From NCBI GenBank assembly GCA_945787925.1, contig CALZJY010000010.1, positions 1-16,822 of the forward strand: DNA of 16,822 nucleotides, given 5' to 3'. Source of the DNA: an uncultured Anaerosporobacter sp. (GTDB taxonomy: Bacteria > Bacillota > Clostridia > Lachnospirales > Lachnospiraceae). Each line of letters begins with the position of its first letter. The stretch's first letter is position 1. This document shows positions 1 through 8,077 of the stretch, piece by piece. A program made the translations under genes and the position numbers. Below the pieces are notes generated by a model. It was given only the letters and a program-made list of their open reading frames with translations, was not told the origin of the DNA and did not search any database.

Positions 1-940
1 CAACGAGCAGTAGCTCATCAAACTTGTTCACTCCATAATCTGCTGCTGTCTCAATCAACTTCTTCGTAATCTCAATTGAAGTATCTAATAATGGCTTCGT
101 AATCTCATCAAACTTCTCCCTTGTAAGTTCGATGATCGCCTTATATCCTTGCACATGAAGCATCAGCGTTGTCTTATCCCTGCTAGAAAGCTGCATCTTT
201 GCACGCTCTACCTTGATTGCCAAGTCCTGTTTTGCCTCATCGTCATACTCTCCATGGAACCCAGTCTTTTCTTCAAAGACTTCTGCCACGTAACGCATTA
301 CGGCTGCATCCCAGTCCTTTCCGCCAAGGTCATGATCGCCATCCGTACAAATCACATTGATATCGCCGCCTCTTACCTGCATAACCGTCACGTCAAACGT
401 TCCGCCGCCAAGGTCATAAACTAACAGTGTCTTTTCGCTATCGCATTTACTACATCCATAATAAATCGCTGCTGCCGTTGGCTCATCCAAGATGGAGATT
501 ACATGCAGCCCTGCTAAGATCCCTGCCTGCTTCGTTGCCGTCCTTTCTGCCTCGCCAAAATAAGCAGGGCAAGTGATTACGACATCCTTTACATCATCAT
601 CTAACAATTCTCCCGCATCCCTACAGATCTTCTGTAAGATACAGGCACTTGCTTCCACAGGGGAAATGGTCTTGTCATCGTGAATACCATAAACGATTGT
701 GGATTCCCGCCCCATCTTTGTCTTGATTAAGGACAAGGTATTTTTAGCATACATCACAGCCGTATCCTTCGCCACCTGTCCTACCACGACTTCATTGCTG
801 TCCTCAGAAAATTGAACCACGCTTGGGGTCGTGTTGGTACCTTCCCGGTTCTGAACCACCACAGGCCTTCCTGTCTCATCCTGATATGCAATGCAGGAAT
901 AGGTTGTTCCAAGGTCTATTCCGTATACATACTTTGACAT
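1..940 (-). CDS. Hsp70/DnaK-like chaperone, N-terminal ATPase part (cut by window edge)
   Basis: The first 313 residues of an Hsp70-family ATPase are visible; the C-terminus lies outside the window. The family binds exposed hydrophobic peptides in an ATP-driven cycle in the cytoplasm. Visible nucleotide-binding motifs are the phosphate-1 loop GIDLGTTYSC near residue 7, the phosphate-2 loop DLGGGTFDV near residue 185, and DEPTAAAIYYG, which links the two lobes. The ATG at 940 follows a strong AGGAGGTG site at 944-951. The gene starts 17 bases after the GrpE-like gene, so the two are surely co-transcribed. The sequence is more divergent than housekeeping DnaK (for example GRPVVVQNREG near the N-terminus), and no dnaJ or hrcA is visible beside it. 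It is therefore more likely an accessory Hsp70 than the main DnaK, although the missing substrate domain prevents a firm call. Confidence 0.93.
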   Translation of the reverse strand, partial: MSKYVYGIDLGTTYSCIAYQDETGRPVVVQNREGTNTTPSVVQFSEDSNEVVVGQVAKDTAVMYAKNTLSLIKTKMGRESTIVYGIHDDKTISPVEASACILQKICRDAGELLDDDVKDVVITCPAYFGEAERTATKQAGILAGLHVISILDEPTAAAIYYGCSKCDSEKTLLVYDLGGGTFDVTVMQVRGGDINVICTDGDHDLGGKDWDAAVMRYVAEVFEEKTGFHGEYDDEAKQDLAIKVERAKMQLSSRDKTTLMLHVQGYKAIIELTREKFDEITKPLLDTSIEITKKLIETAADYGVNKFDELLLV

Positions 941-957
941 ATCACACCTCCTGATGT

Positions 958-1515
958 TTAATCGATGCTAATCTGATACTTGTAAGTCTTTACTTTCTCA
1001 GGCCAGATCACTTTGCCCTTATATCGATATCCAAAGCCTAAGCTTTCTGCAATCTTGCTGTTTAGCTCTGGCTGATTGGTTACGATTACCGATACGATTC
1101 TCTGCTGGATTGGAGTATAGTTATCCCCTGGCATTCCTTTAAATACTTCTACTCCATAGCTGTCTAGCACGTTATGTAAATCTAAGATAAAGTCTGTAAT
1201 GATCGTGCTTGCCTTCTTCTCTGCTTCGCCCTTTTCTGCAAATGCCAGACCTGCCTTACGGATGTTGTCTACGACTTCGATAATGTCTACTAGAAGTGGT
1301 TTCAACAACATGGCATACATGTCATTGCGATAATTTTGAAGTTCTGCATGCATGCTGTCTACGATCTTTTCCTGCTTCGCATCGTAGCTAATACGGCTTT
1401 TGAACTGTTCTGACAGTTCTTCTAACATCTGTACCGTAGTCGATAGCTTATCATCTAACTTCTCTAACACATTCATTTCCTGCTCTACTACAATATTCGC
1501 CATATTTTCGTCCAT
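958..1515 (-). CDS. GrpE-like nucleotide exchange factor, divergent
   Basis: This 185-residue protein has the layout of GrpE: an N-terminal helical, coiled-coil-like region (about residues 5-75, rich in L/E/K heptad-like spacing) and a C-terminal beta-type head ending in GYRYKGKVIWPEKV. That ending matches the usual GrpE end, in which a GY..K.RVIRPA.V-type strand closes the domain. GrpE proteins dimerise and release ADP from Hsp70. The pairing with the Hsp70 gene 17 bases downstream supports this reading more than the sequence alone does, because overall similarity to housekeeping GrpE looks low. The ATG at 1515 has a GAAAGGA ribosome site 7 bases upstream. The gene opens the minus-strand operon. 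I infer a dedicated co-chaperone for the adjacent Hsp70. Confidence 0.75.
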   Translation of the reverse strand: MDENMANIVVEQEMNVLEKLDDKLSTTVQMLEELSEQFKSRISYDAKQEKIVDSMHAELQNYRNDMYAMLLKPLLVDIIEVVDNIRKAGLAFAEKGEAEKKASTIITDFILDLHNVLDSYGVEVFKGMPGDNYTPIQQRIVSVIVTNQPELNSKIAESLGFGYRYKGKVIWPEKVKTYKYQISID

Positions 1516-1646
1516 ATTATCATCCTTTCAACATTTCACCAGATTTACTCCCTGCCCAAGAGTTTCTATGCCTTCTACATTTTTATTAACAAGCAGTACG
1601 CTTTAGAACCGCTCACAGCCACAGGCAGAAAAACGGAATGTTTTTA

Positions 1647-1675
1647 TTACATTACAGTGCACCATCATGTATATT
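1647..1675 (+). promoter_or_regulatory. Probable promoter of the small membrane protein gene
   Basis: TTACAT (1647-1652) and TATATT (1670-1675) are separated by exactly 17 bases, close to sigma-A consensus, and lie 37 bases before the ATG at 1713. The rest of the 1516-1712 gap must also hold the minus-strand promoter of the GrpE-like gene, for which I see no convincing pair of hexamers. Confidence 0.5.
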
Positions 1676-1712
1676 AGTCAGTAATTAGTACTTTTTACAA
1701 AGGAGGATTCTT

Positions 1713-1973
1713 ATGCAATTAGCTACTTTTGTTTTTTTCCTACTTCCACTTCCTGTGGTATATGGAATCTGTTTCTTTACATTACATAATTACAAGCATC
1801 TAAACTATACGTCCATCGTTTCCTTATTAGTCGGAAACTTCTTTTGCGTAGCAAGTGGTTTAGAGTTCTTTGTGGAGTCTCGCACTCCTCTATTCTTAAT
1901 CGGATACCTGTTCCTACTAATTGGAATCAGCCTCGGTATCTTATACTTAAAAGGCAAGAAACAAGCAAACTAA
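1713..1973 (+). CDS. Small three-helix membrane protein of unknown function
   Basis: An 86-residue, very hydrophobic protein. Three membrane segments can be seen: about residues 4-23 (FVFFLLPLPVVYGI...), 32-51 (TSIVSLLVGNFFCVASGLEF) and 58-78 (LFLIGYLFLLIGISLGILYL). A basic tail, KGKKQAN, follows and suggests a cytoplasmic C-terminus. The ATG at 1713 has a perfect AAAGGAGG site at 1699-1706, so translation should be efficient. It is monocistronic, with its own promoter-like element upstream and a hairpin with a T-run downstream. I do not recognise the family. Nothing in the neighbouring chaperone or polysaccharide genes fixes a role. Confidence 0.8.
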   Translation: MQLATFVFFLLPLPVVYGICFFTLHNYKHLNYTSIVSLLVGNFFCVASGLEFFVESRTPLFLIGYLFLLIGISLGILYLKGKKQAN

Positions 1974-1990
1974 CAAAGTGTGCATTCTAC

Positions 1991-2013
1991 GCCCTTCTTT
2001 TTCGGGCTTTTTT
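1991..2013 (+). terminator. Short intrinsic terminator after the membrane protein gene
   Basis: GCCC (1991-1994) and GGGC (2004-2007) form a short stem with a pyrimidine-rich loop, followed by TTTTTT. The stem has only 4 base pairs, so it may be weak. The larger hairpin at 2059-2105 is a back-up. Confidence 0.45.
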
Positions 2014-2050
2014 GTTGCATCGGGGATTGCAACGCAATTTCCTATGCAAT

Positions 2051-2115
2051 AAAAAAACGGATGATTCGAAGTTGTCTACCTTACGTTGACTTCTTCTGAT
2101 CATCCATCTTTTTAA
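2051..2115. terminator. Bidirectional terminator closing the polysaccharide operon
   Basis: An imperfect hairpin has arms GGATGAT (2059-2065) and ATCATCC (2099-2105), extended inward by GAAG/CTTC and GTC/GAC blocks. On the minus strand it is followed by a run of seven T (A at 2051-2057), which ends the SGNH gene transcript. On the plus strand it is followed by a run of five T. Confidence 0.75.
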
Positions 2116-3293
2116 TTACTGAACGCGGACAAGCTTTTTGGAGCAAATGCTAGCAAGACATAATCTAATCCTTGAATAGCTGTTGCATACTCGCTAATGC
2201 TTCCTTCATAATAGTTCGGATCTACCACATATAACTCGGAACATAACGTAGATAAGAACGCCGCCACTGGCGTAAACATGGAGTCTTTGACGATTAACAC
2301 TTTTGGTCCCTTCGTATTGTTATGATTCTTAATATGGATCAGTCCTTGTTCTCCATACAAATAGGTTCCATAGCTATTGCCTTTCGTTCGAAGTGCCGCT
2401 CCATTTAATAGAACTTCATCAAACGTCCCTTCTGATTTTATCGTCGATTGTCCAATCGTCCTAATCACCGTGTATTCGGTTTCAAACTTTGGATAAAGCA
2501 CGGTAAAGTCATCTACTCCGCCATACAAAAGTCCCGTCTTTCTTCCTAAGGAGCCTACAAACAGATCTGGATAGGTAATCTGGTTATACTGTTTTATATC
2601 CGTATACTGTTTTGCATTGCTGCACTTCATTCCATATTGGTTGGTCAGTGCCTCAGTTAACTTTCCAAACATAAAAAAGGCAGTTTGTGTCGTCCAGTTA
2701 TGGTCTGTCTTATAAAATAAGGCATCTTGTGTAGCAATTGCCTCTGGCAGCCAGCTACGAAGATCGATGCAATCCACACCACGAGCACTCACCGCTGCAA
2801 GAAAGTGATCTGCGGTCTCATTGGCATAATCATAGGGAAGACCGTTCTCCAGCTTCGTATGCCCTTTGATATATTTATCTGGCGCCATGACATATAAGAC
2901 CTTCGTTCCTTGCGCCTCTACTTTCTTCTGAAACTTTTGCACTTTCTTTGCATCGGAAACTACCTTCTTTGGCCCCGTTGCAAATTCCATTTGATGAAGG
3001 TTTCCTTCTTGGTCCTGAACCACTTCAAAATCATGTTCTTCCTGTTTCCCAAGCAAGCGCTGTACAAAGCCATACCCCTCTACCAATGCAGACTTTCCCA
3101 CAAGTTTCTCATTTACCACGTTTTCTATCTTAGCGACAAACTCTTTTATCTGAATTCCCTGCCTCGCTTGTTCCTTTACTACAAGGACCATCTCTTTTCC
3201 CGTCCAATGCCACTGCATGATGGCTCCAAGAAACAAAACAGTGACAAAGAAAACGGCTGCCACTACCTTCTTTTTAAACACTCTTCTCATCAT
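2112..3293 (-). CDS. SGNH/DHHW-type (AlgX/AlgJ/WssI-like) polysaccharide O-acetylation protein, catalytic His replaced
   Basis: The product has an N-terminal membrane anchor (about residues 10-28, VVAAVFFVTVLFLGAI) and a large extracellular domain. The hallmarks of the AlgX/AlgJ/WssI SGNH-like family are present: VLYVMAPDKY, the block FYKTDHNW at residues 193-200, and a Ser block IVKDSMFTP with Ser338. In characterised members the triad is Asp-x-His (DTHW or DHHW) plus Ser. Here the codons read GAC CAT AAC TGG, so the position expected to be the catalytic His is Asn199. The protein would act with the upstream MBOAT to modify the exported glucan. I prefer the ATGATG start at 3293/3290, just after GGGGGG at 3296-3301. 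An in-frame start at 3311 also exists, but it overlaps the MBOAT end. It is the last gene of the operon and is followed by a terminator. Confidence 0.8.
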   Translation of the reverse strand: MMRRVFKKKVVAAVFFVTVLFLGAIMQWHWTGKEMVLVVKEQARQGIQIKEFVAKIENVVNEKLVGKSALVEGYGFVQRLLGKQEEHDFEVVQDQEGNLHQMEFATGPKKVVSDAKKVQKFQKKVEAQGTKVLYVMAPDKYIKGHTKLENGLPYDYANETADHFLAAVSARGVDCIDLRSWLPEAIATQDALFYKTDHNWTTQTAFFMFGKLTEALTNQYGMKCSNAKQYTDIKQYNQITYPDLFVGSLGRKTGLLYGGVDDFTVLYPKFETEYTVIRTIGQSTIKSEGTFDEVLLNGAALRTKGNSYGTYLYGEQGLIHIKNHNNTKGPKVLIVKDSMFTPVAAFLSTLCSELYVVDPNYYEGSISEYATAIQGLDYVLLAFAPKSLSAFSN

Positions 3294-3300
3294 TTCCCCC

Positions 3301-4728
3301 CTAAAAGCCAAAATAAGAAAATGGTGGTCGGATTCCTTTTACGATATAACAAAGGCAAAGAAGGAATACACCGCCGATTACGATTGGATACAATATCTCA
3401 AATACGATTGTTCCTGATTTTTCTTCGCTAAGGTACTTATTTGTCTTTCTAGCAACTGGAGTGCAAAACAAGATTCCTACCAAGAACCATACCGCGTTCT
3501 CTTTTACGAACATCCATGCCATAGGGCTAAGCACGCCCCCTGCGCTTGTGCCAAATAAGGCTCCAATATACTGCCCCGCCTCTACTAAGTTTGCACAGCG
3601 GAACAACACCATGCCGATCAAAATCGCAACTAACGTATATCCGTGTCGCATTACATTTGGAATCCTTTGTTCTCCCAAACGGAATAACTCTTCCATAGAA
3701 TATACGGTAAAATTCCAAAGTCCCCAGAATAAGAAGGTCCATTCTGCACCATACCAAACTCCTGTAAGGAGCCATACAATCAAGATGTTACGAACCATGA
3801 TATCCTTATTCCTTACTCTAGACCCTCCAAGCGGCAGATACACATAGTCTCGAAACCATACATCTAGAGACATATTCCATCTCCTCCAAAACTCTCCGAC
3901 GGACTTCGCAATATACGGATAGTTAAAGTTCTCTTCTAACTTAAATCCAAACAACAGGGATAGCCCAATGGCCATATCCGAATATCCAGAAAACTCATAA
4001 TAAATCTGTAATGCAAAGGCGATGATGCCAACCCAGGCTAACGTAACTGCCACTTCTCCTTGCTGATGCATGGAAAAGATTCGATCCACAACCGTTCCCA
4101 TCGTACTTCCAATCAAGACGCATTTCGAAAGTCCTACGATAAACCTACTGCTTCCTACTCCAAACTTCGCCATAGACTCTTTACGAAATAGCAGCTGGCT
4201 CTCCATCCCTTCATACTTTACAATCGGTCCAGCAATTAGAACTGGGAAACATACCAAGTAGATTCCTAAGCAACAGAAGCTTTTCTGTACGGCTACCTTT
4301 TTGCGATAGACATCCGTAAGATAAGAAATGCCTCGTAACGTAAAAAAGGAAATTCCAATCGGAACAAGGACAGAGGGAATGACGAGCTGGCTCTTTCTTG
4401 GCAGCCACCCATTTACAATTTCGAGGAGAAATGCAATATATTTAAAGCCAATCAGCAATATCACGTTACTTAGGATTCCGATTACAAAAGCTGTCTTACG
4501 TAGCTCTTTCTTTTGATCCCATCGAAACATCATAAGGCCGATTCCATACATGACCCCAATGAATCCGAGCACCATCACCGCATACGCAGGCTGCACCCAT
4601 GCATAAAACAGCAGGCTTGCTACCAATAACACAGCATTTTGTAACGTTCTAGACCACGCACTGGCATAATATAGAATCAGTACAGCTGACAAAAAGTAAA
4701 ATATAAACAATATACTTGAAAACAACAT
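3301..4728 (-). CDS. MBOAT-family membrane protein (AlgI/WssH/DltB-like) lacking the conserved histidines
   Basis: A 475-residue polytopic protein of the membrane-bound O-acyltransferase family, which in polysaccharide operons passes acetyl groups across the membrane to a partner such as AlgX or WssI. Diagnostic segments are PIGISFFTLRGISYLTDVYR near residue 145, QIYYEFSGYSDMAIGLSLLFG near 245, and EFWRRWNMSLDVWFRDYVYLPLGG around 279-302. In known members that last motif reads RRWH and the later one reads WHGA...GLYHG. Here they read RRWN (Asn285), VWYGA (Tyr326) and GLWNF (Asn339); I re-read the codons for the first two. All three usual His positions are therefore changed while the fold motifs remain. 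The start at 4728 has an AGGAG site, 7 bases after the preceding gene. The stop overlaps the ribosome site of the next gene. It may be a non-catalytic channel or scaffold, or may use different chemistry. Confidence 0.88.
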   Translation of the reverse strand: MLFSSILFIFYFLSAVLILYYASAWSRTLQNAVLLVASLLFYAWVQPAYAVMVLGFIGVMYGIGLMMFRWDQKKELRKTAFVIGILSNVILLIGFKYIAFLLEIVNGWLPRKSQLVIPSVLVPIGISFFTLRGISYLTDVYRKKVAVQKSFCCLGIYLVCFPVLIAGPIVKYEGMESQLLFRKESMAKFGVGSSRFIVGLSKCVLIGSTMGTVVDRIFSMHQQGEVAVTLAWVGIIAFALQIYYEFSGYSDMAIGLSLLFGFKLEENFNYPYIAKSVGEFWRRWNMSLDVWFRDYVYLPLGGSRVRNKDIMVRNILIVWLLTGVWYGAEWTFLFWGLWNFTVYSMEELFRLGEQRIPNVMRHGYTLVAILIGMVLFRCANLVEAGQYIGALFGTSAGGVLSPMAWMFVKENAVWFLVGILFCTPVARKTNKYLSEEKSGTIVFEILYPIVIGGVFLLCLCYIVKGIRPPFSYFGF

Positions 4729-4735
4729 CTCTCTC

Positions 4736-5809
4736 CTATCGCCTCCAAATCCTTCTACTATAGAACACGAGATAAGACACCATTCCCGCCACTAGTAAGA
4801 TACGTAAGGCAAATTCTAATGCTTCTGCCATACTCTCGCTTTTTGCAGCATGATTATACATTGCTGCCTCTTCTACCGTTGGTACGGCATAGGCAACTTC
4901 CAGTTCTGGATGATTACGATACCATGGCTCCAGAATAGAAACCGGATATCCAATCTGACTGCTGTCTGGTAATCTAAAGACGATGGACATCTCTTGTTCC
5001 TGCGCGGAATCAGAAATGACAACTACACCTTCCTCGGTAAGACGCACGCCTTCCCCCTCTGTTTCAATCGTGATCTTACAGTCCTTTAACGGAACTTCTC
5101 CTGAATAGATGGCATACTCATACTCATATTCCCCATTGGATGGAATCTTCGTCTGTGCTGCCCCTCTTACTTGATAGTTCTTTTGCAGATATTTCGCTAA
5201 CGTACTTTCTTTTTTCAATAGCTGCACTCGCTCAATCGTACACTGCGTCTCTACTGCTTCTGGCTCCACAAAGATAAATGCTAACTGATTGACACGAAGA
5301 AGCTCTGCTCCTCTTGCTACCCTGTCAACCGGAAGCAAGATATCGCCTGAAAAATCTTTTGGTACTGGAAATGTTCCATTCTCTACCGTAGTGACCTGAT
5401 ATTTCGTGGATCCTTTTCTTCTTAAAAGGATCTGTTCGCCATCTCGAAATGCTAATGCCTTCCCATGCTTATCAATCAGATTTAGGTTCATTGCCAACTC
5501 TTTCTTTGCAGATAAGCCAACCACGATTAGCTCTCCTTGTCTTAGCTCGCTTTTTCCTGCCATATATAAAACACTTGTATAATAGCCTTCTTTTAATGCC
5601 TTTGTACTGATGGAAACCTCAAGTTCATCATTCTTATTGGTCTTTAACACCGTACGTCCACCATTATTGGTATATTTGATTTTAGAAAGCACATAGTCAG
5701 TCTTTACCTGCCCATTTGCATGTGCTACTTGGGAATATCCGCTCCACAGAACGCACACGCCAGCAAATAAACTGATTATGGCTCTCCTATAACCATTCCA
5801 TTTCATCAT
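4736..5809 (-). CDS. Secreted, membrane-anchored BcsB-like partner of the cellulose synthase
   Basis: About 357 residues. The N-terminus is a signal peptide (AIISLFAGVCVLWSGYS, likely cleaved near AHA-NG). A beta-rich extracellular region spans about residues 35-300; its first half has the feel of a jelly-roll (ending in QLAFIFVEPE...) and its second half that of an Ig-like sandwich. A helical segment (TVEEAAMYNHAAKSESMAEA) leads into one C-terminal membrane helix (LRILLVAGMVSYLVFY) ending in SRRIWRR. This order, with domains outside and a single anchor at the end, is that of BcsB, the partner essential for BcsA. BcsB is, however, roughly twice as long. The position right after bcsA, with overlapping reading frames, supports the role. 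GAGG at 5816-5819 is 6 bases before ATG 5809; a TTG at 5815 is the alternative start. The assignment to BcsB rests on topology and context, not recognised sequence. Confidence 0.7.
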   Translation of the reverse strand: MMKWNGYRRAIISLFAGVCVLWSGYSQVAHANGQVKTDYVLSKIKYTNNGGRTVLKTNKNDELEVSISTKALKEGYYTSVLYMAGKSELRQGELIVVGLSAKKELAMNLNLIDKHGKALAFRDGEQILLRRKGSTKYQVTTVENGTFPVPKDFSGDILLPVDRVARGAELLRVNQLAFIFVEPEAVETQCTIERVQLLKKESTLAKYLQKNYQVRGAAQTKIPSNGEYEYEYAIYSGEVPLKDCKITIETEGEGVRLTEEGVVVISDSAQEQEMSIVFRLPDSSQIGYPVSILEPWYRNHPELEVAYAVPTVEEAAMYNHAAKSESMAEALEFALRILLVAGMVSYLVFYSRRIWRR

Positions 5810-8072
5810 ACTCAACCTCGATTTGTGCCTTTCTCTTTGTTTCTAGAGTGCTTTCTAGCTGCTTTTCATGGCGTTTTTGCACTTGATACAGGAGCGCCGG
5901 AAGTTGTTCATCATGAATAAGCTCCTCTAAATTCACAATTCTATATAGCTTTGCCATACCATAAAATCCTGCTGCTTCTGACACCTCATAGTTTGAAAGT
6001 TCTTTTACATATTCTACAAGTACCTTACAATCATTCCTTAGCTTAAAAAGCATACGATGTGCGTGTTCTGACATACCTTGTAACGCCATATATTCATAAT
6101 TGAAATTAAGTACTCTTACCTCTGTTCCATTCTCACAAACAAGTTCCCTTTGCACTGGAATCCTTGGGAGTTTTCTCTTATATCCTTTTGTCTTCTCTGG
6201 GCGTCTGCTCAGATTGATATATAAATCCTCCATAAAACCATATTCTTTCTTGATTTCTTGTGTACGTGGAGGAACACGATCATGAAGAATATGAAGCAGG
6301 ATTCGATACTCGTCTTCGTTCATCTTCTGAAACGAAAATGCGTATTTATAGCCTTCTTCCTCCTCTAATACTTGTACAATTTTCGCTGTACCATGAAATA
6401 CATACCTACCATCGTCAATTCTTACCTTTCCAAGCTCCTCTGGTGGAAGATACTCTGGATACTTCAAATGCATCGAGAATCCGCCTTCACAGATATCATA
6501 AATCTTTCCTTGGAATACTCTCTCCTCGTATGCCACGGAAACTTCTGCATCAATCTGAAATCTCTCATATTTTCTACGGCTTGTTCTTCCCGCCATAAAT
6601 AAAATCGCCATCACGTAGTTATATAAATTCAGTAACAACCAAAAGACTAAGCATAAAAGGGATACATCTCCCGTCTCAAAAATCATTCGGATACAGTTTG
6701 CAATTCCTATGATTGAAAGGATTGCTAAAATCACATGGGGAATTGCATACTTCCTATATTTTGTCTTCTGGCTTGGATTCCCCTTTCGCGTCACTTGAAA
6801 CTTCTTCAGGGAAATCCCACACATCTCTAACAGTACATCCTTTAGCAATAACGGAAATAAGATGGTCTCATAAATATTCGTCCATCTCGTCGTACGGATG
6901 TTACCCGATAACCATTTCAATGTCTTCGAATTTAAGACATACATAGGAAGCCAGAAAAGTAACAACGTGATTGGAGATGCCACTAACACTGTCACTCCAA
7001 ATACAGAATATACAAGCGGTGCTAGACAATATACGAAACGCTTCACGCAGGAATACCAATATACGATGGAGTTTAGATATGAAATCTTCTGTTTTACAGA
7101 CAACCCCTTTTGAAATAAGATATTCAGCTTTCTTCCTGTCTGGATACAGCCCCTTGCCCATCGTCTTCTCTGACTAATCAAGCTCTCTAAATCCTCTGGA
7201 GAAAGTCCTGAGGCATGCACTTCATCTGTCGCATAACAAGAATATCCCTTGCTTTGAATCAACATTCCTGTTGCAAAATCCTCAGTAATTACATTGGTTA
7301 CGAATCCACCGATTTCATCTAATGCTTCCCTTGCAATGACCGTATTTGATCCGCCATAGATCACAGAATTTGTCTTATTTTTTGCTAACTGAATGTCTTT
7401 ATAAAAATAATCCTGTTCATTGGGAATCGTATGTTCCGAATACAAGTTATATTGAAATAAATCTAGGTTATAAAAACTTTGCGGCATTTGAATAAATCCA
7501 ACCTTCTTCTCCGCAATAAAATAAGGAACCGTTGCCATTAAAAAATCACTCATCGGAATCATGTCCGCATCAAACGTCACGACTAGTTCTCCTTTAGTAC
7601 GCTTCAATGCATGATTTAAATTACCGGCTTTTGCTCCTTCTCTGTCCTCTCTTGCAAAATATCCTATCTGAAAATGTTCTGCGAGCTTTTTCATTTCTTC
7701 TCGTCCACCATCATCACATAAAAAGATTTTGACTTTCTCCTTATCTGGATACTGCATATTCACACAGCCATTGACTGTTTTATATAATAGCTCTACTGGT
7801 TCGTTATACGTCGCAATCAATACATCTACCGTGGGAAACTTCTCCTCGTCTACCTTCGGAAGCTTTGGACGTTTCTTATCCGCCATATGGTAAAAATGTA
7901 TAATCTCCTCAAAAACCCCTGTAAACTCTGCTACAAGTAGGATTACGCCAAAGATTACAGAAAGGATGCCGTATCCAATTGGCAACGTGAAAAATACACG
8001 CCAGATCAAATACACCAACGTAGAAAGAATCGTAGTAACGACAAGTACTCTCTCTTTACTAGAATTCAACAC
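5787..8072 (-). CDS. bcsA: BcsA-type cellulose (beta-glucan) synthase with PilZ domain
   Basis: A family 2 processive glycosyltransferase that would polymerise UDP-glucose and extrude the chain across the membrane. Membrane helices lie near residues 8-55, followed by the catalytic motifs VDVLIATYNE (Asp83), DDG (120-122), DAD (168-170), TED (263-265) and QRRRW (301-305). The gating-loop motif FQVTRK (425-430) and further helices follow. A PilZ domain comes next, with RKYER (500-504) as RxxxR and DICEGG (526-531) in place of D/NxSxxG, so Ser has become Cys. After it come about 165 residues with a second, weaker PilZ-like pattern. GGAGG at 8078-8082 lies inside the longest open frame (TTG 8084), so the start is probably GTG 8072, or TTG 8069. 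It is the first gene of the operon. The product could be cellulose or another beta-glucan. Confidence 0.92.
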   Translation of the reverse strand: MLNSSKERVLVVTTILSTLVYLIWRVFFTLPIGYGILSVIFGVILLVAEFTGVFEEIIHFYHMADKKRPKLPKVDEEKFPTVDVLIATYNEPVELLYKTVNGCVNMQYPDKEKVKIFLCDDGGREEMKKLAEHFQIGYFAREDREGAKAGNLNHALKRTKGELVVTFDADMIPMSDFLMATVPYFIAEKKVGFIQMPQSFYNLDLFQYNLYSEHTIPNEQDYFYKDIQLAKNKTNSVIYGGSNTVIAREALDEIGGFVTNVITEDFATGMLIQSKGYSCYATDEVHASGLSPEDLESLISQRRRWARGCIQTGRKLNILFQKGLSVKQKISYLNSIVYWYSCVKRFVYCLAPLVYSVFGVTVLVASPITLLLFWLPMYVLNSKTLKWLSGNIRTTRWTNIYETILFPLLLKDVLLEMCGISLKKFQVTRKGNPSQKTKYRKYAIPHVILAILSIIGIANCIRMIFETGDVSLLCLVFWLLLNLYNYVMAILFMAGRTSRRKYERFQIDAEVSVAYEERVFQGKIYDICEGGFSMHLKYPEYLPPEELGKVRIDDGRYVFHGTAKIVQVLEEEEGYKYAFSFQKMNEDEYRILLHILHDRVPPRTQEIKKEYGFMEDLYINLSRRPEKTKGYKRKLPRIPVQRELVCENGTEVRVLNFNYEYMALQGMSEHAHRMLFKLRNDCKVLVEYVKELSNYEVSEAAGFYGMAKLYRIVNLEELIHDEQLPALLYQVQKRHEKQLESTLETKRKAQIEVEYDEMEWL

Positions 8073-8077
8073 TCTGT

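Noticed and set aside
1547..1563. ACTC-N9-GAGT upstream of the GrpE-like gene, resembling the HrcA operator CIRCE
   Set aside because: The 9-base spacer is right, but only the inner four bases of each half-site match TTAGCACTC-N9-GAGTGCTAA. This is too weak to call.
2910..3431. Long open frame on the plus strand across the SGNH and MBOAT genes
   Set aside because: It is the opposite-strand shadow of two well-supported genes, with no ribosome site and no recognisable protein pattern.
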